This document shows positions 22,089 through 33,149 of a stretch of DNA of 64,000 nt, piece after piece. Under the pieces are notes generated by a model. That model saw nothing but the letters and a program-made list of their open reading frames with translations. It searched no databases and was not told the origin of the DNA. The translations under genes were made by a program, and so were the position numbers. Position 1 is the stretch's first letter, and each line of letters starts with the position of its first letter. Source of the DNA: Toxorhynchites rutilus septentrionalis (taxonomy: Eukaryota; Arthropoda; Insecta; Diptera; Culicidae); contig NC_073746.1 in the NCBI RefSeq assembly GCF_029784135.1, forward strand, positions 222,779,882 through 222,843,881, read 5' to 3'.

Positions 22089-22154
22089 TTTTTTTTATTT
22101 ATTCGTTTATTTTTACAGGCTCAGTTACATAAGTTTAAAGGAGCCGAATTCTTT
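22089..22154 (-). mobile_element. 66-bp LINE tail insertion
   Basis: On the minus strand this is only the last part of the full-length LINE: the block ATTCGGCTCC, 18 bases, TGAGCCTG, then AAATAAACGAA and an A-rich tail. ATTTGAGTTTC flanks it at 22078-22088 and 22155-22165, an 11-bp target duplication. It is thus an independent retrotransposition event truncated to little more than the 3' stem-loop. Confidence 0.88.
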
Positions 22155-22698
22155 ATTTGAGTTTCGGAAATGAGAAAAAATCACTCGGGGCCATATCTGG
22201 AGAGTACAGTGTCATTATCTGGCCATATCTGGATTGAACATCACATTCGTGCAATTTTTGGTCTAAAATACGTGCACAATGATCGATCGATGAGCTGGAG
22301 CTTTAGCGTGGTGCAAAATCCAAAAATCTGGCCGTTTGTGACGATTTTCTCTATATTTATATATTTATGACGTCAAATTAATACTGTTAATTAACCGTGG
22401 CTTTGATGTGGTTAGCCGGAACCTGGCCTAATCAGAAATCCATTCAGTTGATGCGGCGATGTGAGATAAGGACGGTCGCACTCAGACGCCTATGCATTAT
22501 TGTCTTCTTTTCCAACTCCATTTCTCTTCTGCAGTTTAACCGACGCTTCCTTTGCTTTCGTTCTATCATTCTTTGTATGGACACCGACTGGACAACATCG
22601 TTGCTGGACGAGCTGGACGGCGAGGGATCGAGGGCCCTTCTCAAGGTAATGAGGGTGGAGGTGTAGTGCAGAAGTAAAGTAAAGTTTGACAAAGGCTA

Positions 22699-22731
22699 GA
22701 GACGAATGAACTGAAAAAAGTTTGAAGTCTC
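22699..22731 (-). repeat. Dispersed palindrome-ended motif, copy 2
   Basis: GAGACGAATGAACTGAAAA followed by AAGTTTGAAGTCTC is a diverged copy of the motif at 2961, in reverse orientation. Confidence 0.65.
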
Positions 22732-22816
22732 TATATTTCAATACCTACCCGCCTACCTGCCTGCTTTCGTTCATTTCTGCCTCTACTCTCGTACCGCGAG
22801 GACTCGTTTCATTGGG

Positions 22817-23042
22817 ACCAAGCAGGCAGCTCGTAAATCTACCGGTGATAAGGCACCACGAAAGCAGCTCGGATAAGCGCACAAGCTGCAGGAGGTGTGA
22901 AGAAGCCTCTACCGACCGGGAACCGGCGCTTTGCGTAAAATTCGACGCTATCAGAAGTCGACCGAATTGCTGATCCGCAAGCTACCTTTGCAGCGTTTGG
23001 TTCGTGGAATTGCCCAGGACTTCAAACCCGACTTGCGCATTT
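22817..23042 (+). pseudogene. Histone H3 pseudogene
   Basis: The first part reads TKQAARKSTGDKAPRKQL (H3 residues 3-20), then a stop and a deletion of about 30 bases. After a frame change it continues [40 protein letters not shown] and DLRI before a stop (residues about 41-83 of H3). Known H3 differences include G10-region D for G, V to G after RPGT, E to K in REIRR, F to L in KLPF and T to P in FKTD. The C-terminal 50 residues are missing, and no H3 promoter or histone-type 3' stem-loop is seen. Functional H3 packages DNA in nucleosomes; this copy cannot. Confidence 0.92.
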
Positions 23043-23399
23043 AGCGAAAATCGTGATGTCGATGATAATTCGATACCGATGGGTGCTATTGACTACGGAA
23101 TTGATAGTGAAGAACACGATATAATATGGTGTAGTGGATATTATCGAAGTGGATATTATATTACATTTGTTTACGAATGCTGCAATCGATCGTCGTTATT
23201 GGGAAGTTCGAATTGTTGGGAAGGGGGTCTTATTTTAACTGTGTAATTCAGAGGAGGAATCCTTTCCTTCTCAAGTGTTAATATTCCTGCCCCGGATCAA
23301 CGATGATTCCAATTGTTGGGGCTTGGGGAGTGGGTACTACTTGCGCTGGGTATTTCCGAGGAGGAATCGATTCCCCCTTTGAGCGTTAATAATTCTTTT

Positions 23400-23545
23400 C
23401 CGGCTAAACGAAGTGGTATGATAATCACTTTATTCGAAAGATGAAATGTCTAAGATTTATATGCTTGTTTCTTATTTATTGCTAAGTCAACGTCAGTCCT
23501 ACGTCCACCTTGCGGTTATATCAAAAATATAACCCAGTTCTAGTT
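23400..23545 (-). repeat. GACGTAG-end repeat, copy 4 (left end, internally deleted)
   Basis: On the minus strand the copy starts with GGGTTATATTTTTGATATAA, CCGCAAGGTGG and ACGTAGGACTG (23494-23535 on the plus strand). It soon jumps to sequence matching 54070-54130 of copy 8 (TAATCACTTTATTCGAAAGA). The middle, including any minisatellite, is missing. Confidence 0.65.
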
Positions 23546-23814
23546 TTTTTTTATGTAGAATCCCATGTAGATTCGATTTTTTGTGCTACTTTTCTTGAGT
23601 TTACACTACTCAAATTCACATTCATTTTCTTTCACAAACTATTGAAATTTCATAAATTTTCAAAAATTCCTATCTCCATTTTGGTGAGCTTACCAAAGGA
23701 CCGCTGTACGCCAAAATTTGTTAAGTAAGGAATGGTTTTCAAATAAAAATATCCTCAAAAAAGATATCAAAGGGGGGATGTTTTGAAATATGAAAATTAA
23801 AATTTTGAGTAAGA

Positions 23815-24110
23815 TTTTTTAAACAGTGCATTCAAAATGTTATTTTTATCAAATAGTTCATTGATTTTCCAACAACTTTGCGAACATTATATTTTAATCA
23901 TACATCTGGACGATTTTTTGAAAGAAAAAGCGATGATTTTGAATACGCCCTTTCAAAAGATCAGCCGTAATCAAAATTGGTCATATGATAATGACAATTG
24001 TAATTTTGGGTAGCTTCCATCATATGTACCAAGTTTCAATAACATCCGAGAGGGTCGCGTCAAAATTTGCTGTTTTCGACTGATTTGGTATGGAATTGCT
24101 CTATTATGAA
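23815..24110 (+). repeat. Dispersed repeat shared with 47.6-47.86 kb
   Basis: Blocks such as TTYAAAATGTTATTKTTA, CACAATAACTTT-like sequence, GATTTTTTRMAARAAAAAG and GTCGCGTCAARATYWGCTGTTT occur in the same order and orientation at 47615-47855. The similarity is moderate, so the copies are old. No coding potential is shared. Confidence 0.55.
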
Positions 24111-24119
24111 GTAACATTT

Positions 24120-25635
24120 GAAAGGGATCTTTATTGACAGAAATTTGAAATTCTAAATGTAACTATAGTGATGAAGGTAGGTGGTTGTATTCTATCATTC
24201 CTAGAGTTTCCCTCAAATCATTGTTTAAGGGATATAGTTAATAGACAGACCCTAGACTTTATTCGGGTGACATGCACGCTCATGTCTAGTCATTATTCTC
24301 GAAGGCAACATTTTTGTCGAATTAACATTAGTGACCGTAACCTAGGTGCTCGTGGTTCTAATTAATAGAACATTGTCACAATAGGGGATTGCCACCCAAT
24401 AGTCCGATCTACGACATTCTAGCTACTCGTATTTCTTTGATTCATGATTTTCTCAAATCCAGATACTTCCAAGTATGAATATGTGTTTTTTCTATTTATT
24501 GTTCATTACGTTTATTTTGATTAATATTGGTTCTAACGTTTACTAATGTAGATAGATCCTTGGTGAAAAATATTTGATATCTCTATATTGTAAATATGTT
24601 GTAACGTTTTTCGAAAATATGATATGGTTTTATTATGTTTTAGAGAACATAGACATTGTTCCTCTCACAGAGGCTTTTAAAAATTTATAAACACGACTCA
24701 TTGATATTTTACGTTGCTGAGCCATTTGTAAAATGAATTAAGTAAAAAAAATAGGTGAAGGTAATTGATAGTTAAACATTAATCCAAAATTTTTAGTGAA
24801 CTGTTCTATCATCTAAATAAATATGAGAGGAAAACGACAGTACACTAAATATGGCAAAATGTATTGTGAATTAATCAATTTTAATAAACATGCATAATTT
24901 ATATATTTATTTATAACGCATATTTTATGATACAATCTGCGGTATTTACGCACGCTAGACATAATCTTTCCAGTGAAGCAACACGATGTGACAATCCAAC
25001 CCATACCTTATGCATACCTTATGCATAATTGACTTGTCTAAAAGTGTCGACTTCCATTCGACAACTAACGGATCGGATTAGTACTTTTCAAAGACACACA
25101 AAATGACTACGAGAGAATTTCATTCAGAAATAATATTCGGAGTGATGAACAAGCGTATTGAATGAAATAAATGCAAAATAGTGTCAACAATACGGTCGTG
25201 GACACTACCCTCTATATTTTTTATCATCCAATTTCCAATTTAGCCAGGAAGACGCCGACGATGAATTCACATCGAAACATTAAAACGAGTTAATTCAAAA
25301 ATGTTACTGAAACTATCAGAACGCGCACCGAGCGGGGTTTTCTCTTTTCGAACAAAATAACACAACCGTTCTACTCGGTTCCACAATCCAGACTCCCTGT
25401 TTATTTTCACCTTTTTGTTTTCCTCATCACTAAGGATGAGGAATCTAATTCCGTAACTAATACTATCCTACTCATCGCCGCCTGAACTGGGGGGCGGAGT
25501 TTTTCCTAGTCTGCTTCGTACTGTTTATTTATTTTTTCGTATTCTACTCATTAACTGTGAATGTGGGAGGTACCACATTGATCTATAAAAGTTGAAATTC
25601 TTATACAAGTCTATTAAGATTTTTCCAATTACATT
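24120..25635. other. Stretch without recognised genes
   Basis: AT-rich sequence with no recognised coding region, terminal repeats or tRNA-like promoter. Confidence 0.5.
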
Positions 25636-25637
25636 AG

Positions 25638-26869
25638 GCTGTCAAAAAAGTCCTGCGGTATTTTTTTTTGAATTTTCATTTGTTCATAAAATTAGTTACA
25701 ATCATCTGTTTTAAGTCAAATATGCGCCGTTTTGTTCGATGACTTGTTCCCAACGAGATGCCAACTTCATAATACCCCTGTTATAGAAGCTCGCTTCCTT
25801 ATTGGCAAAAAACTCGGATAGCCAATTTTCACAGGCCTCTTTTGTGGCTAACTTCTGACTACCTAGCTCGTTCGCCATGGACAAAAACAGGTGGTAGTCA
25901 CTTGTTGCAAGGTCCGGACTATACGGCGGATGCAAAAGAACCTCCCATCCGAGCTCCCGGAGCTTCTGGCGCGTCACCAAAGAAGTGTGTGGCCTGGCGT
26001 TGTCCTGATGAAAGACAATGCGGCCTCTGTTTATCAAAGATTCTTCATGAGTCCTGCCTTCAAGCGGTCCAGTTGTTGGCAGTACAGGTCCGAATTGAGC
26101 GGTTGGCCATAAGGAAACAGCTCATAATAGATTATTCCTAGACAATCCCACCAAACACACAGCAGAACCTTCCTGGCCTTTCATGAGGGCTTGACCACCG
26201 TCTGAGCCGCTTCAGCGGACTTCGACCACGACCGTTTGCGCTTCACGTTGTCGTAAGTGACCCACTTTTCATCGCCAGTCACCATTCGCTTCAGAAACGG
26301 GTCGATTTTGTTGCGATTCAGCAGCGATTCACATGCGTCGATACGGTCAAAGATGTTTTTTTGCGTCAACGTGTGTGGCACCCATACATCGAGCTTCTTT
26401 GTGAATCCAAGCTTCTTCAAATGGTTAATAACGGTTTGATGACTTATCCCCAGCTCTTGGCCGATGCTACGGCTGCTACTATGCCGGTCTTTCTCGGCTA
26501 ATTCAGCGATTTTGTCGCAATTTTCGACGACAGGCCTTCCGGAGCGTGGCGCATCTTCGACGACCTCTACACCAGAACGAAAACGGGTCCATAAACTGTA
26601 CAAATTTTATTGGCAGCTTGAGATGCATTTTTGCCTTTGTCATAGTAGTACTGTAAAATATGTCGGATTTTCTCTTTATTTTGCTCCATATTTGCGACAC
26701 TATAATTCACGAACGACTTAACCAAACAAAACACTGTCAAGGACTATATTATAGCGTGCAAAAATACCTTTCCAACAAGCTATAGTATGACTCGATACAA
26801 TGAATACAACTAGAACTACGCGCTTACAACGACACCTCGCGGAAATACCGCAGGACTTTTTTGTCAACC
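25638..26869 (-). mobile_element. mariner element with both terminal repeats
   Basis: The left end GGCTGTCAAAAAAGTCCTGC and the right end, inward GGTTGACAAAAAAGTCCTGC, are inverted repeats of about 27 bp with two or three mismatches. Each is flanked by TA (25636-25637 and 26870-26871). The length of 1232 bp is normal for mariner. It carries a broken transposase on the minus strand. The last 53 bp of a relative lie at 56982-57034. Confidence 0.92.
25711..26689 (-). pseudogene. mariner transposase (D,D34D), frameshifted
   Basis: The start is a minus-strand ATG at 26689 opening MEQNKEKIRHILQYYYDKGK, the N-terminal helix-turn-helix. After a frameshift come DAPRSGRP, LGISHQTVINHLKKLGF and MVTGDEKWVTYDN (first Asp). 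A second break at about 26040-26180 precedes HQDNARPHTS (second Asp) and YSPDLATSDYHLF (third Asp), with exactly 34 residues between the second and third Asp. It ends WEQVIEQNGAYLT. The span of 979 nt is close to the 345-codon family norm. All three catalytic residues remain, but frame changes prevent expression. Confidence 0.92.
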
Positions 26870-27038
26870 TAATATATATTTTTGAATTTACAATATTTAT
26901 TCCTAAGAAGAGCGCTTCATATCTGAAATAATGCGCCAAATATTGAAAGAAACGTCAATCCGGCTCATTATGCCAGTTTATTAGTGTTACTCGTAAGAAA
27001 AAAAAATCGAGGGATTGAATCCGAGACACGATCGCTTA

Positions 27039-28394
27039 GGACGTAGGACTACGCAATCTTTTTTATTTGAAATTTGTTGGTTTATCATTTCGGATATTAT
27101 TTGCGAATACGTCGAAATTTCATAAATAACTCTTTAGTAAAAAGTTCCGGGGACCTTGAAAAGGTTCAATGGCTTGCGTGGTTTTGTAGAATCATTTCGA
27201 AAAGCAACGATTCTTTCTTGCTTTTGCGAAAACAATACACTTATTGGTCATATGTAGTAATTTGTTTCTTCATATGCACGCATTGCACTATTTAACGAGA
27301 GGCATCTTCCGTGCGTCCCCATTCAACAAGCATCGCGAGAATGACCGTTCATGAAAAATCGTTTCTCGACTCTCGATCAAAACCGTCAACATAGCTAGGA
27401 GCTTGTTGCTTCAGAACAGAGCCGATGCGCATGAGAGCAAATACGAACTAAAAGCATCGAAGGTGTACTATTCACATGTACAGGAAATAAACAAGATCTA
27501 AGATTCCCGCAACGAAAACAAGCAACACACACAAAGCCAAACACTGGTGGCCTATAATCATTTGCGATCTTCTCTTTTTTCGGCTGCTTTGCCATGGCTC
27601 GGATGCTTGTGTTAGTTGCAATGCCAGATGCACTTCATGCGAAATATTCGCTAGCGTTCACAGCTCGAGGGGAAACATAAAACATAAGCGACTTTTGTTG
27701 TTTCGGACACTGAGAATTTTCCTCAGAGGAGATGCAATACTTATACGCTAGCGACGGCTTACTTACTATGCAAGGGTGAAGTTTACTTCGCACTTTTTTC
27801 GCTATCCCTCTTCGTTGTTTCTATTCTAGCGGATGCATAAGTTGCCCGTTATTGACAGCTCTGTTCGGGAAACCACACAAATGGACAGGACAAATGTATG
27901 GGGAAATGAGAATGCTTTCAATTTTCAACAATTTAAACCATATACAGACTATGGAGTTGTAATGTATAGCATATCAATCAAAACTTCCGATTCGAATGGT
28001 ATGCAAATCGGTAAAATCCGTTCGCAGCAAAACTAGTTATTTACGTTGACTTTATTTCATAAAAACGTGACCTGTTTTCTGATTAGGCACCCTTAATGTA
28101 AGACGTAGTGCACCCGTGGCCGAGTTGTTGGCGTCTCACATTATCATACTGGGTGTTCGGGTCCGATTTCTAGCCGGAGGATTTTTCGTCAGAGAAATTT
28201 CCTTCGACTTGCACTGTGATCACGCGTATTCTAGAGCTTGCCCCTCGGAATACATTCAAGGGGTGTTATTTGGCTAAAGGATTCTCAACTAAGTATTAAT
28301 AAATGACGCTAGTTAATGCTCAAGTTGAGACGGTAAAAGTTTCACAGGGAACGTTAACGCCATTCAAGAAAAATGTAAGACGTAGTCCTACGTC
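27039..28394 (+). repeat. GACGTAG-end repeat, copy 5, interrupted by a SINE
   Basis: The left end has GGACGTAGGACTACGC (27039-27053) and the right end GACGTAGTCCTACGTC (28379-28394), its complement. The first 260 bp match 50.76-51.0 kb (TTTCGGATATTATT, AAAACAATACACTTATTGG), and 27825-28105 match 52.82-53.1 kb (GTTATTGACAGCTCTGTTCG, AAAAACGTGACCTGTTTTCT). Without the SINE it is about 1.08 kb. The reading frames inside are not conserved between copies. Confidence 0.8.
28110..28371 (+). mobile_element. Feilai-like tRNA-derived SINE, second copy
   Basis: The head has an A-box-like TGGCCGAGTTGTTGG and a B-box-like GTTCGGGTCCGATT. The body shares ATTTTTCGTCAGAGAAATTT, CTTCGACTTGCACTG and GTTATTTGGC with the minus-strand copy at 2419-2689. 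AATGTAAGACGTAGT flanks it at 28095-28109 and 28372-28386, a perfect 15-bp target duplication. Related repeats at 53092 and 54225 show the empty site. The tail is a short A-rich end rather than clear triplets. Confidence 0.9.
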
Positions 28395-30298
28395 AAAACA
28401 AAATCTCACTCAAAAGAAAAGTTTGAAACGTTCATAACTTGAATTTGGCCCTATTCCAATTCCTTTCATTGTGTTTGTTCTCTCTTGCCTGAAAAAAGCC
28501 TGAAGGATTATTAAGGATTAACAGATAGGCCATTTAATACAATGTAGACAATGTTGAAAATTTCAAATTAACTTCACATTGGTATAATCTATAGTAGAAA
28601 CACTGAGTGCGTTTGAATCAATGCAACGCAACAGAGTATTAAAATCTCAAAGTTTGCAAGCAAAAATTCTTCCACAGAGCGGCTAACGGTATAATCAAAT
28701 TCTACGTCAATAGGTATCCGACTTCTTATGGGAGGATTTAACTGCTTTAAAGTGAGTTGGAACAAAGAAGTTAACCCTCCGCGGTTGGTGTTATCAATCG
28801 TTAACACTCCTATACTCGCGCGAAAAATCATAATTTGTGTACTCTGGACTGTGCGCGTCTCTGTGATATTTCTATTGTGTATTTCTAGGCGTTATTGGTA
28901 TTTATTCAAAGAAAAAGATATAATTGAGAGAAAAAACTCCAGAAAATATTTTTTTCTTTAACTTCATTCAGTTTTAATAGTCATTTAACTCAGCCACCTC
29001 ACTGATGCTCAGTCTGTCAGACCTATGCGCGAGAATAGGAAGGTTAAAGAAATCGGTATCCTAGACCAATCAATTCCAACAAATTCTGTGAGTAGCTGCG
29101 TAACGCGGGATTCGCTTCGACTTGCTTGGGAGTACTCCCAAGAGCGAAATCAGCCGACCACAAAGGGTTGAACAAACAAGCGCTATGTAACATACGATGA
29201 TAGAACATTACGTATTCTGGCACATGCAAGAGATTCATAGTCAAGATTGACAAATTTGAAATGCTTTCAGTATCTTCAATCATGGACAGACACTTATTCC
29301 GATAACGGAGCCACCATTCCGATACCTTATGTCGTATGGCTTTCGTTGGAATGGGATAGATTAAAACACATCGTTCATGTTGTAACGTGATACAAATTCA
29401 CAGACTTGCACTGCAGTAAAATGGTTCTCTTCCCAGAGTTACAAGATCTGTAAAATCCAAATTTATCCACCAACTCTACTGCAGGCTATGAAAGCAAAAG
29501 AGAATCAAATATAATTCTCTTTGCTGAACCTGCATGCAATGTTAATGAGTGCCACATTCACTCCTAGCTGGAGATTCATTTCATCGGCTAAAACAGAGGT
29601 TTCCCTTATGCCTCTACTCTTGGTTTGCTTATGAAATGTGCAGCGATGAAGTGCATTCGCAAATTGAAACGTACTTTTATGAGAGCGTTCGGTTTGCTAT
29701 TCCCAACGCTATGCAGATATAATGGGCGGATAATACCAGACACGCCAGATTGAAATAGATGATTGACTGATCCATGTGGTATCATCCAGTGCCCCATCGT
29801 TGGTAAAAGATCGCTTTTCATTTGTTGCTAGTCAAGCATTGCTACTCCATACATGTTTCAATATGTTTAACCGTTCAAATGGTTTCAAATAGACATCACA
29901 GTTTCATGCGTCGTGTTGAAGCAAAACTCGCAAAACTTAATTGACAAATCGAACGGTCATCATTCAGATGAAATGAATAATAATTTGTTCCAGTTATTTT
30001 CGTACTAAAATTTTAAGAAAATGCTACGGATTTGTATTTATATTGTTTAGTGCAAAACGTTGAGTGAAATGAACCTATCTCTAGTGAAGCGTATCCCACA
30101 GTTTCACTTAGGAGTTAGTGCTTTGAGCAGTTTGACCAGTGTTGACTACCGAGATCCGATATATTTTTCGCATTTGGACAAACATCCCACACAATTACTT
30201 TCGGTACTGATGTTGAAAACAAATATATTGAAATCAAGTAAGGTCTTCGTGACGAATTATATGCGGTTTTTTGAATGTTGAAAAAAATATGTATTAAA
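28395..30298. other. Stretch without recognised genes
   Basis: No recognised element. The minus-strand frame at 29044-29283 (starting MIEDTESISNLSILTMNLLH) has protein-like composition but no motif I recognise and no supporting neighbours. I do not call it a gene. Confidence 0.45.
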
Positions 30299-30300
30299 TA

Positions 30301-30783
30301 TTGGGTTGGGGAAAAAGAAATGTCGTATATTGTCAATATATGGCAACACTTAAACATATCTTGTGTTGTACTTATCGCATCGGGCCATACAATACGGCTA
30401 TTTAAAGACGACAATCTGTGCTACAAGTGTCGTTTTGACAGTGTTGTGATTATCCTTTTCAGTCTCAATTTATAGCGCGTCAAAGATGGAGTCCACCAGG
30501 CAAGAAATTCGCCATATTTTACGTTTTTACTACCTGCGAGGTAAGACTGCAACGAAGGCGACCGATAAAATCGTTGAAATCATCCGAGTAGACCGGCATG
30601 TGAGCACTCGCTTGATTGGCCAGGAACTGGGTATATAAGGGGGGATAATGAAGTTGCCTTCTAAATGGCAACAAGTTTGCGAACAAAACGGCGCATATTT
30701 GACTTAAATTTGATAATTTTAAGTATGTTAAATAAAGCGTCAAATTTCGATCAGAAAAACGACATTTCTTTTTCCCCAACCCT
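30301..30783 (+). mobile_element. mariner deletion derivative (483 bp)
   Basis: The ends TTGGGTTGGGGAAAAAGAAA and, inward from the right, GGGTTGGGGAAAAAGAAATG are inverted repeats of about 24 bp flanked by TA. Between them remain the transposase start (ATG near 30486: MESTRQEIRHILRFYYLRGK), a short middle piece (DRHVSTRLIGQELG) and the end (KLPSKWQQVCEQNGAYLT, near 30650-30705). The catalytic region is deleted. It is a clear intermediate between a mariner and a MITE, from a subfamily different from that at 25.6 kb. Confidence 0.92.
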
Positions 30784-31204
30784 ATATAACATTAAAACTA
30801 ATGCATTTCCATAATTTCACAAAAGTTAAAAAAGTAGCATTATCAGAGCAGAGATCAGATGTAATCAAAATCGGAAATAGTTGCCCTCAGAAATGTTCTG
30901 AAAGGATTTTTCAATATTTGATTCCATTGGTGAATTACAACAAAAAGTATGAGGTCACCTCAAGGGATATAGTATTGTTCGAATTTTTAAACGCGTTTTT
31001 CTCGAAACCATGTTTCATCAACTAGTGGTATCTGAAATTTTTCATAAGCATGCAAAAATGAATTATCTAAAGCGTTACATAGCCATTGCACCCCATTGCT
31101 TCAGAACCGATACCACCAGTAAGGTACCGATTTTCAGACAGCATCTACGCATCCAGGTGTCAACAGCGTAATAATCATTGTTCTTGCACTCAAAAAAATG
31201 GGTG

Positions 31205-32284
31205 GGTTATATCTATGATATAACCGCAAGGTTGACGTGGGACTTCCTTAGCTTAGTAATCATTTGTATGTATTGATTGAATTTTTGATTGAATGAAACA
31301 ATTTCCGAATTCAATTGAATTCAATATATTTACGTTGTGAGTAAAAAGTTTGAACAAATGCTATGTCTCTAGTGTCTGCACGATCTTACCAGGTACCTAA
31401 GTTTAGGAGACCGTGTTAGGGAAACGCATTCGAGTCTGCACAAAGGCAAACGAGTATAAAAGTACTCGCAGTTTGCATGTATTTGCAATGCCGATTTCCC
31501 CAGACACCTTGGTTTAGAAGTCTTTAAAGGTAATCAGATTTCAGTCGGAACAAAAATACTCCCGACCTGCATGAATTTGCAATCCCTATTTTCCTAGACA
31601 CCTTGGTTATGAAGCCTGTGTTGGGGAAACATATTTTAGTCAGAACAAATTGCCCTCGATTTGCATGTATTAGCAATGCCAATTTTCCCTCGCTCCATGA
31701 ATTTGAAGTCTGTGGTAGGGAAACACATTTCAGTCGGAACAAAAATGCCCCCGAATTGCATGTATTTGCAATGCCAACTTCCCCACGCTTCTTGGATTTG
31801 AAGTCTGTGTTAGAGAAACGCATTTCGGTGGGAACAAAAGCTGCCCCTACTTTCATGCATTTGCAATGTCGGTTTCGCCAATGCTGCTTGGTTTTGAAGT
31901 TTGTGTTAGGGAACATATTTCGGAGAGAACAAAAGTCCCCCTACTTTCATGTATTTTCAATTCCAATTTCCCCAACGCTGCTTGGTTTTGAAGTCTGTGT
32001 TGGGGAAACCGTAAATCGGGCCAATCAAAACGAGGCAGTTAGGGCGTTTAGATAACACTTAACATTTTACAGTTATTCAATTATTTATCTAATGGAAAAT
32101 GACATTTTATTAATTGCGATAGATGCGTAGAAATATTCCCTATCAATTGATGCAAACATCTTTCCGATCCAGTAGAAAATGTTCGAGTTATAAGCATTCG
32201 AAATCTTGCATTTTTTCCTGCATGTTCAGTGTTTATGTTTTCATTTTACCCCCCATATATTCCGGTTAGACGTAGTCCCACGTC
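31205..32284 (+). repeat. GACGTAG-end repeat, copy 6, with minisatellite
   Basis: It begins with the palindrome GGTTATATCTATGATATAACC (31205-31225), then CGCAAGG and TTGACGTGGGACTTCC (31232-31247), and ends with GACGTAGTCCCACGTC (32269-32284). A 95-bp unit fills 31390-32010. The plus- and minus-strand frames of 130-150 codons across it are artefacts of repeats whose unit length is close to a multiple of three. Confidence 0.8.
31390..32010 (+). repeat. Minisatellite, about 6.5 units of 95 bp
   Basis: The phrase (T/A)GGGGAAACACATTTCRGTC occurs near 31417, 31622, 31717, 31812, 31908 and 32001, with a degenerate unit near 31527. Each is followed by GGAACAAAAATGCCCCC, TTGCATGTATTTGCAATGCC and CTTGGTTTTGAAGTCTGTG. 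Spacings are 94-96 bp except at the first, diverged units. Confidence 0.85.
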
Positions 32285-32847
32285 AAAAATTAAAAATACT
32301 TCTTCAAATATACCTTAAACAATAATCAATATATCATTCGCTATCCAACTCTTGACGAGTAAAGTTCAGTGTCGGTATTGTGCGTTGCCACTTTTGCTAT
32401 TGTGCTATTGGTACGAGTGAACCGTGTACGAGTGAAGGTCATTGCTGTCCGCTTTCGACCTGACCATTTGTGAAGTGGAACGAAGGAACAAAGGAAGCAG
32501 CTCTCTTGCAGCGAGCCGGATTGCGGCTGTTGAACTGATTCGGCATAACGGGATCGCCATCGCGTGACTGTCGCAAACGGGATTCATCATCACGTGGCTG
32601 CGTAAGCTATTCTTGCGCTATTGTGTTGTCTCCGTAGCGCGTAGCCTCTGTCTCTCCCTGATTAGGGCAGTAGAGCGCATTATTGGAACAACTTATATAT
32701 TAAGGTACACATATTTATTATTAATATTATTATTCAATTCATTTGTTCATTGTTTGATATTATTATCATAATTTTTTTTTGCTATTTTTTTTTAAGATTA
32801 TTGTTAAAATCAATAATAATTTAGAAATAAGACAGACATTTTTTTGA

Positions 32848-33117
32848 ATGGAGAATAGTGGAGGATCTCCAGAGATGGAGATCTCCGATAATGAATCTCA
32901 TACAAGATCTGGGAAAAAACATAAACGAGTCCCTCATAAGGAAGATAATTCTTCTGGGGACGAATCCGCTCATCCTACCAAGCCCCCCTCTAAGAAAATT
33001 GCAAGCCTCCCTTCTCAACCCACTGTTACTTCCACTCCCACTCTCCCATCATCGATTTCGCTTCCCCCTTCTGATGCTTCCGATCCAACCCAATCCTCGT
33101 CCTCGTCCTCATCCTCA

Positions 33118-33149
<32 letters not shown>

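Noticed and set aside
29044..29283. Small minus-strand gene
   Set aside because: Protein-like composition but no motif, no splice or neighbour support.
31390..32010. CRISPR-like array
   Set aside because: The units are contiguous 95-bp tandem repeats without unique spacers, in insect-type DNA; it is a minisatellite.
31524..32055. Protein-coding genes of 130-150 codons on both strands
   Set aside because: Both frames run through the minisatellite; openness follows from the repeat, and the other copy at 14.4 kb does not conserve either frame.
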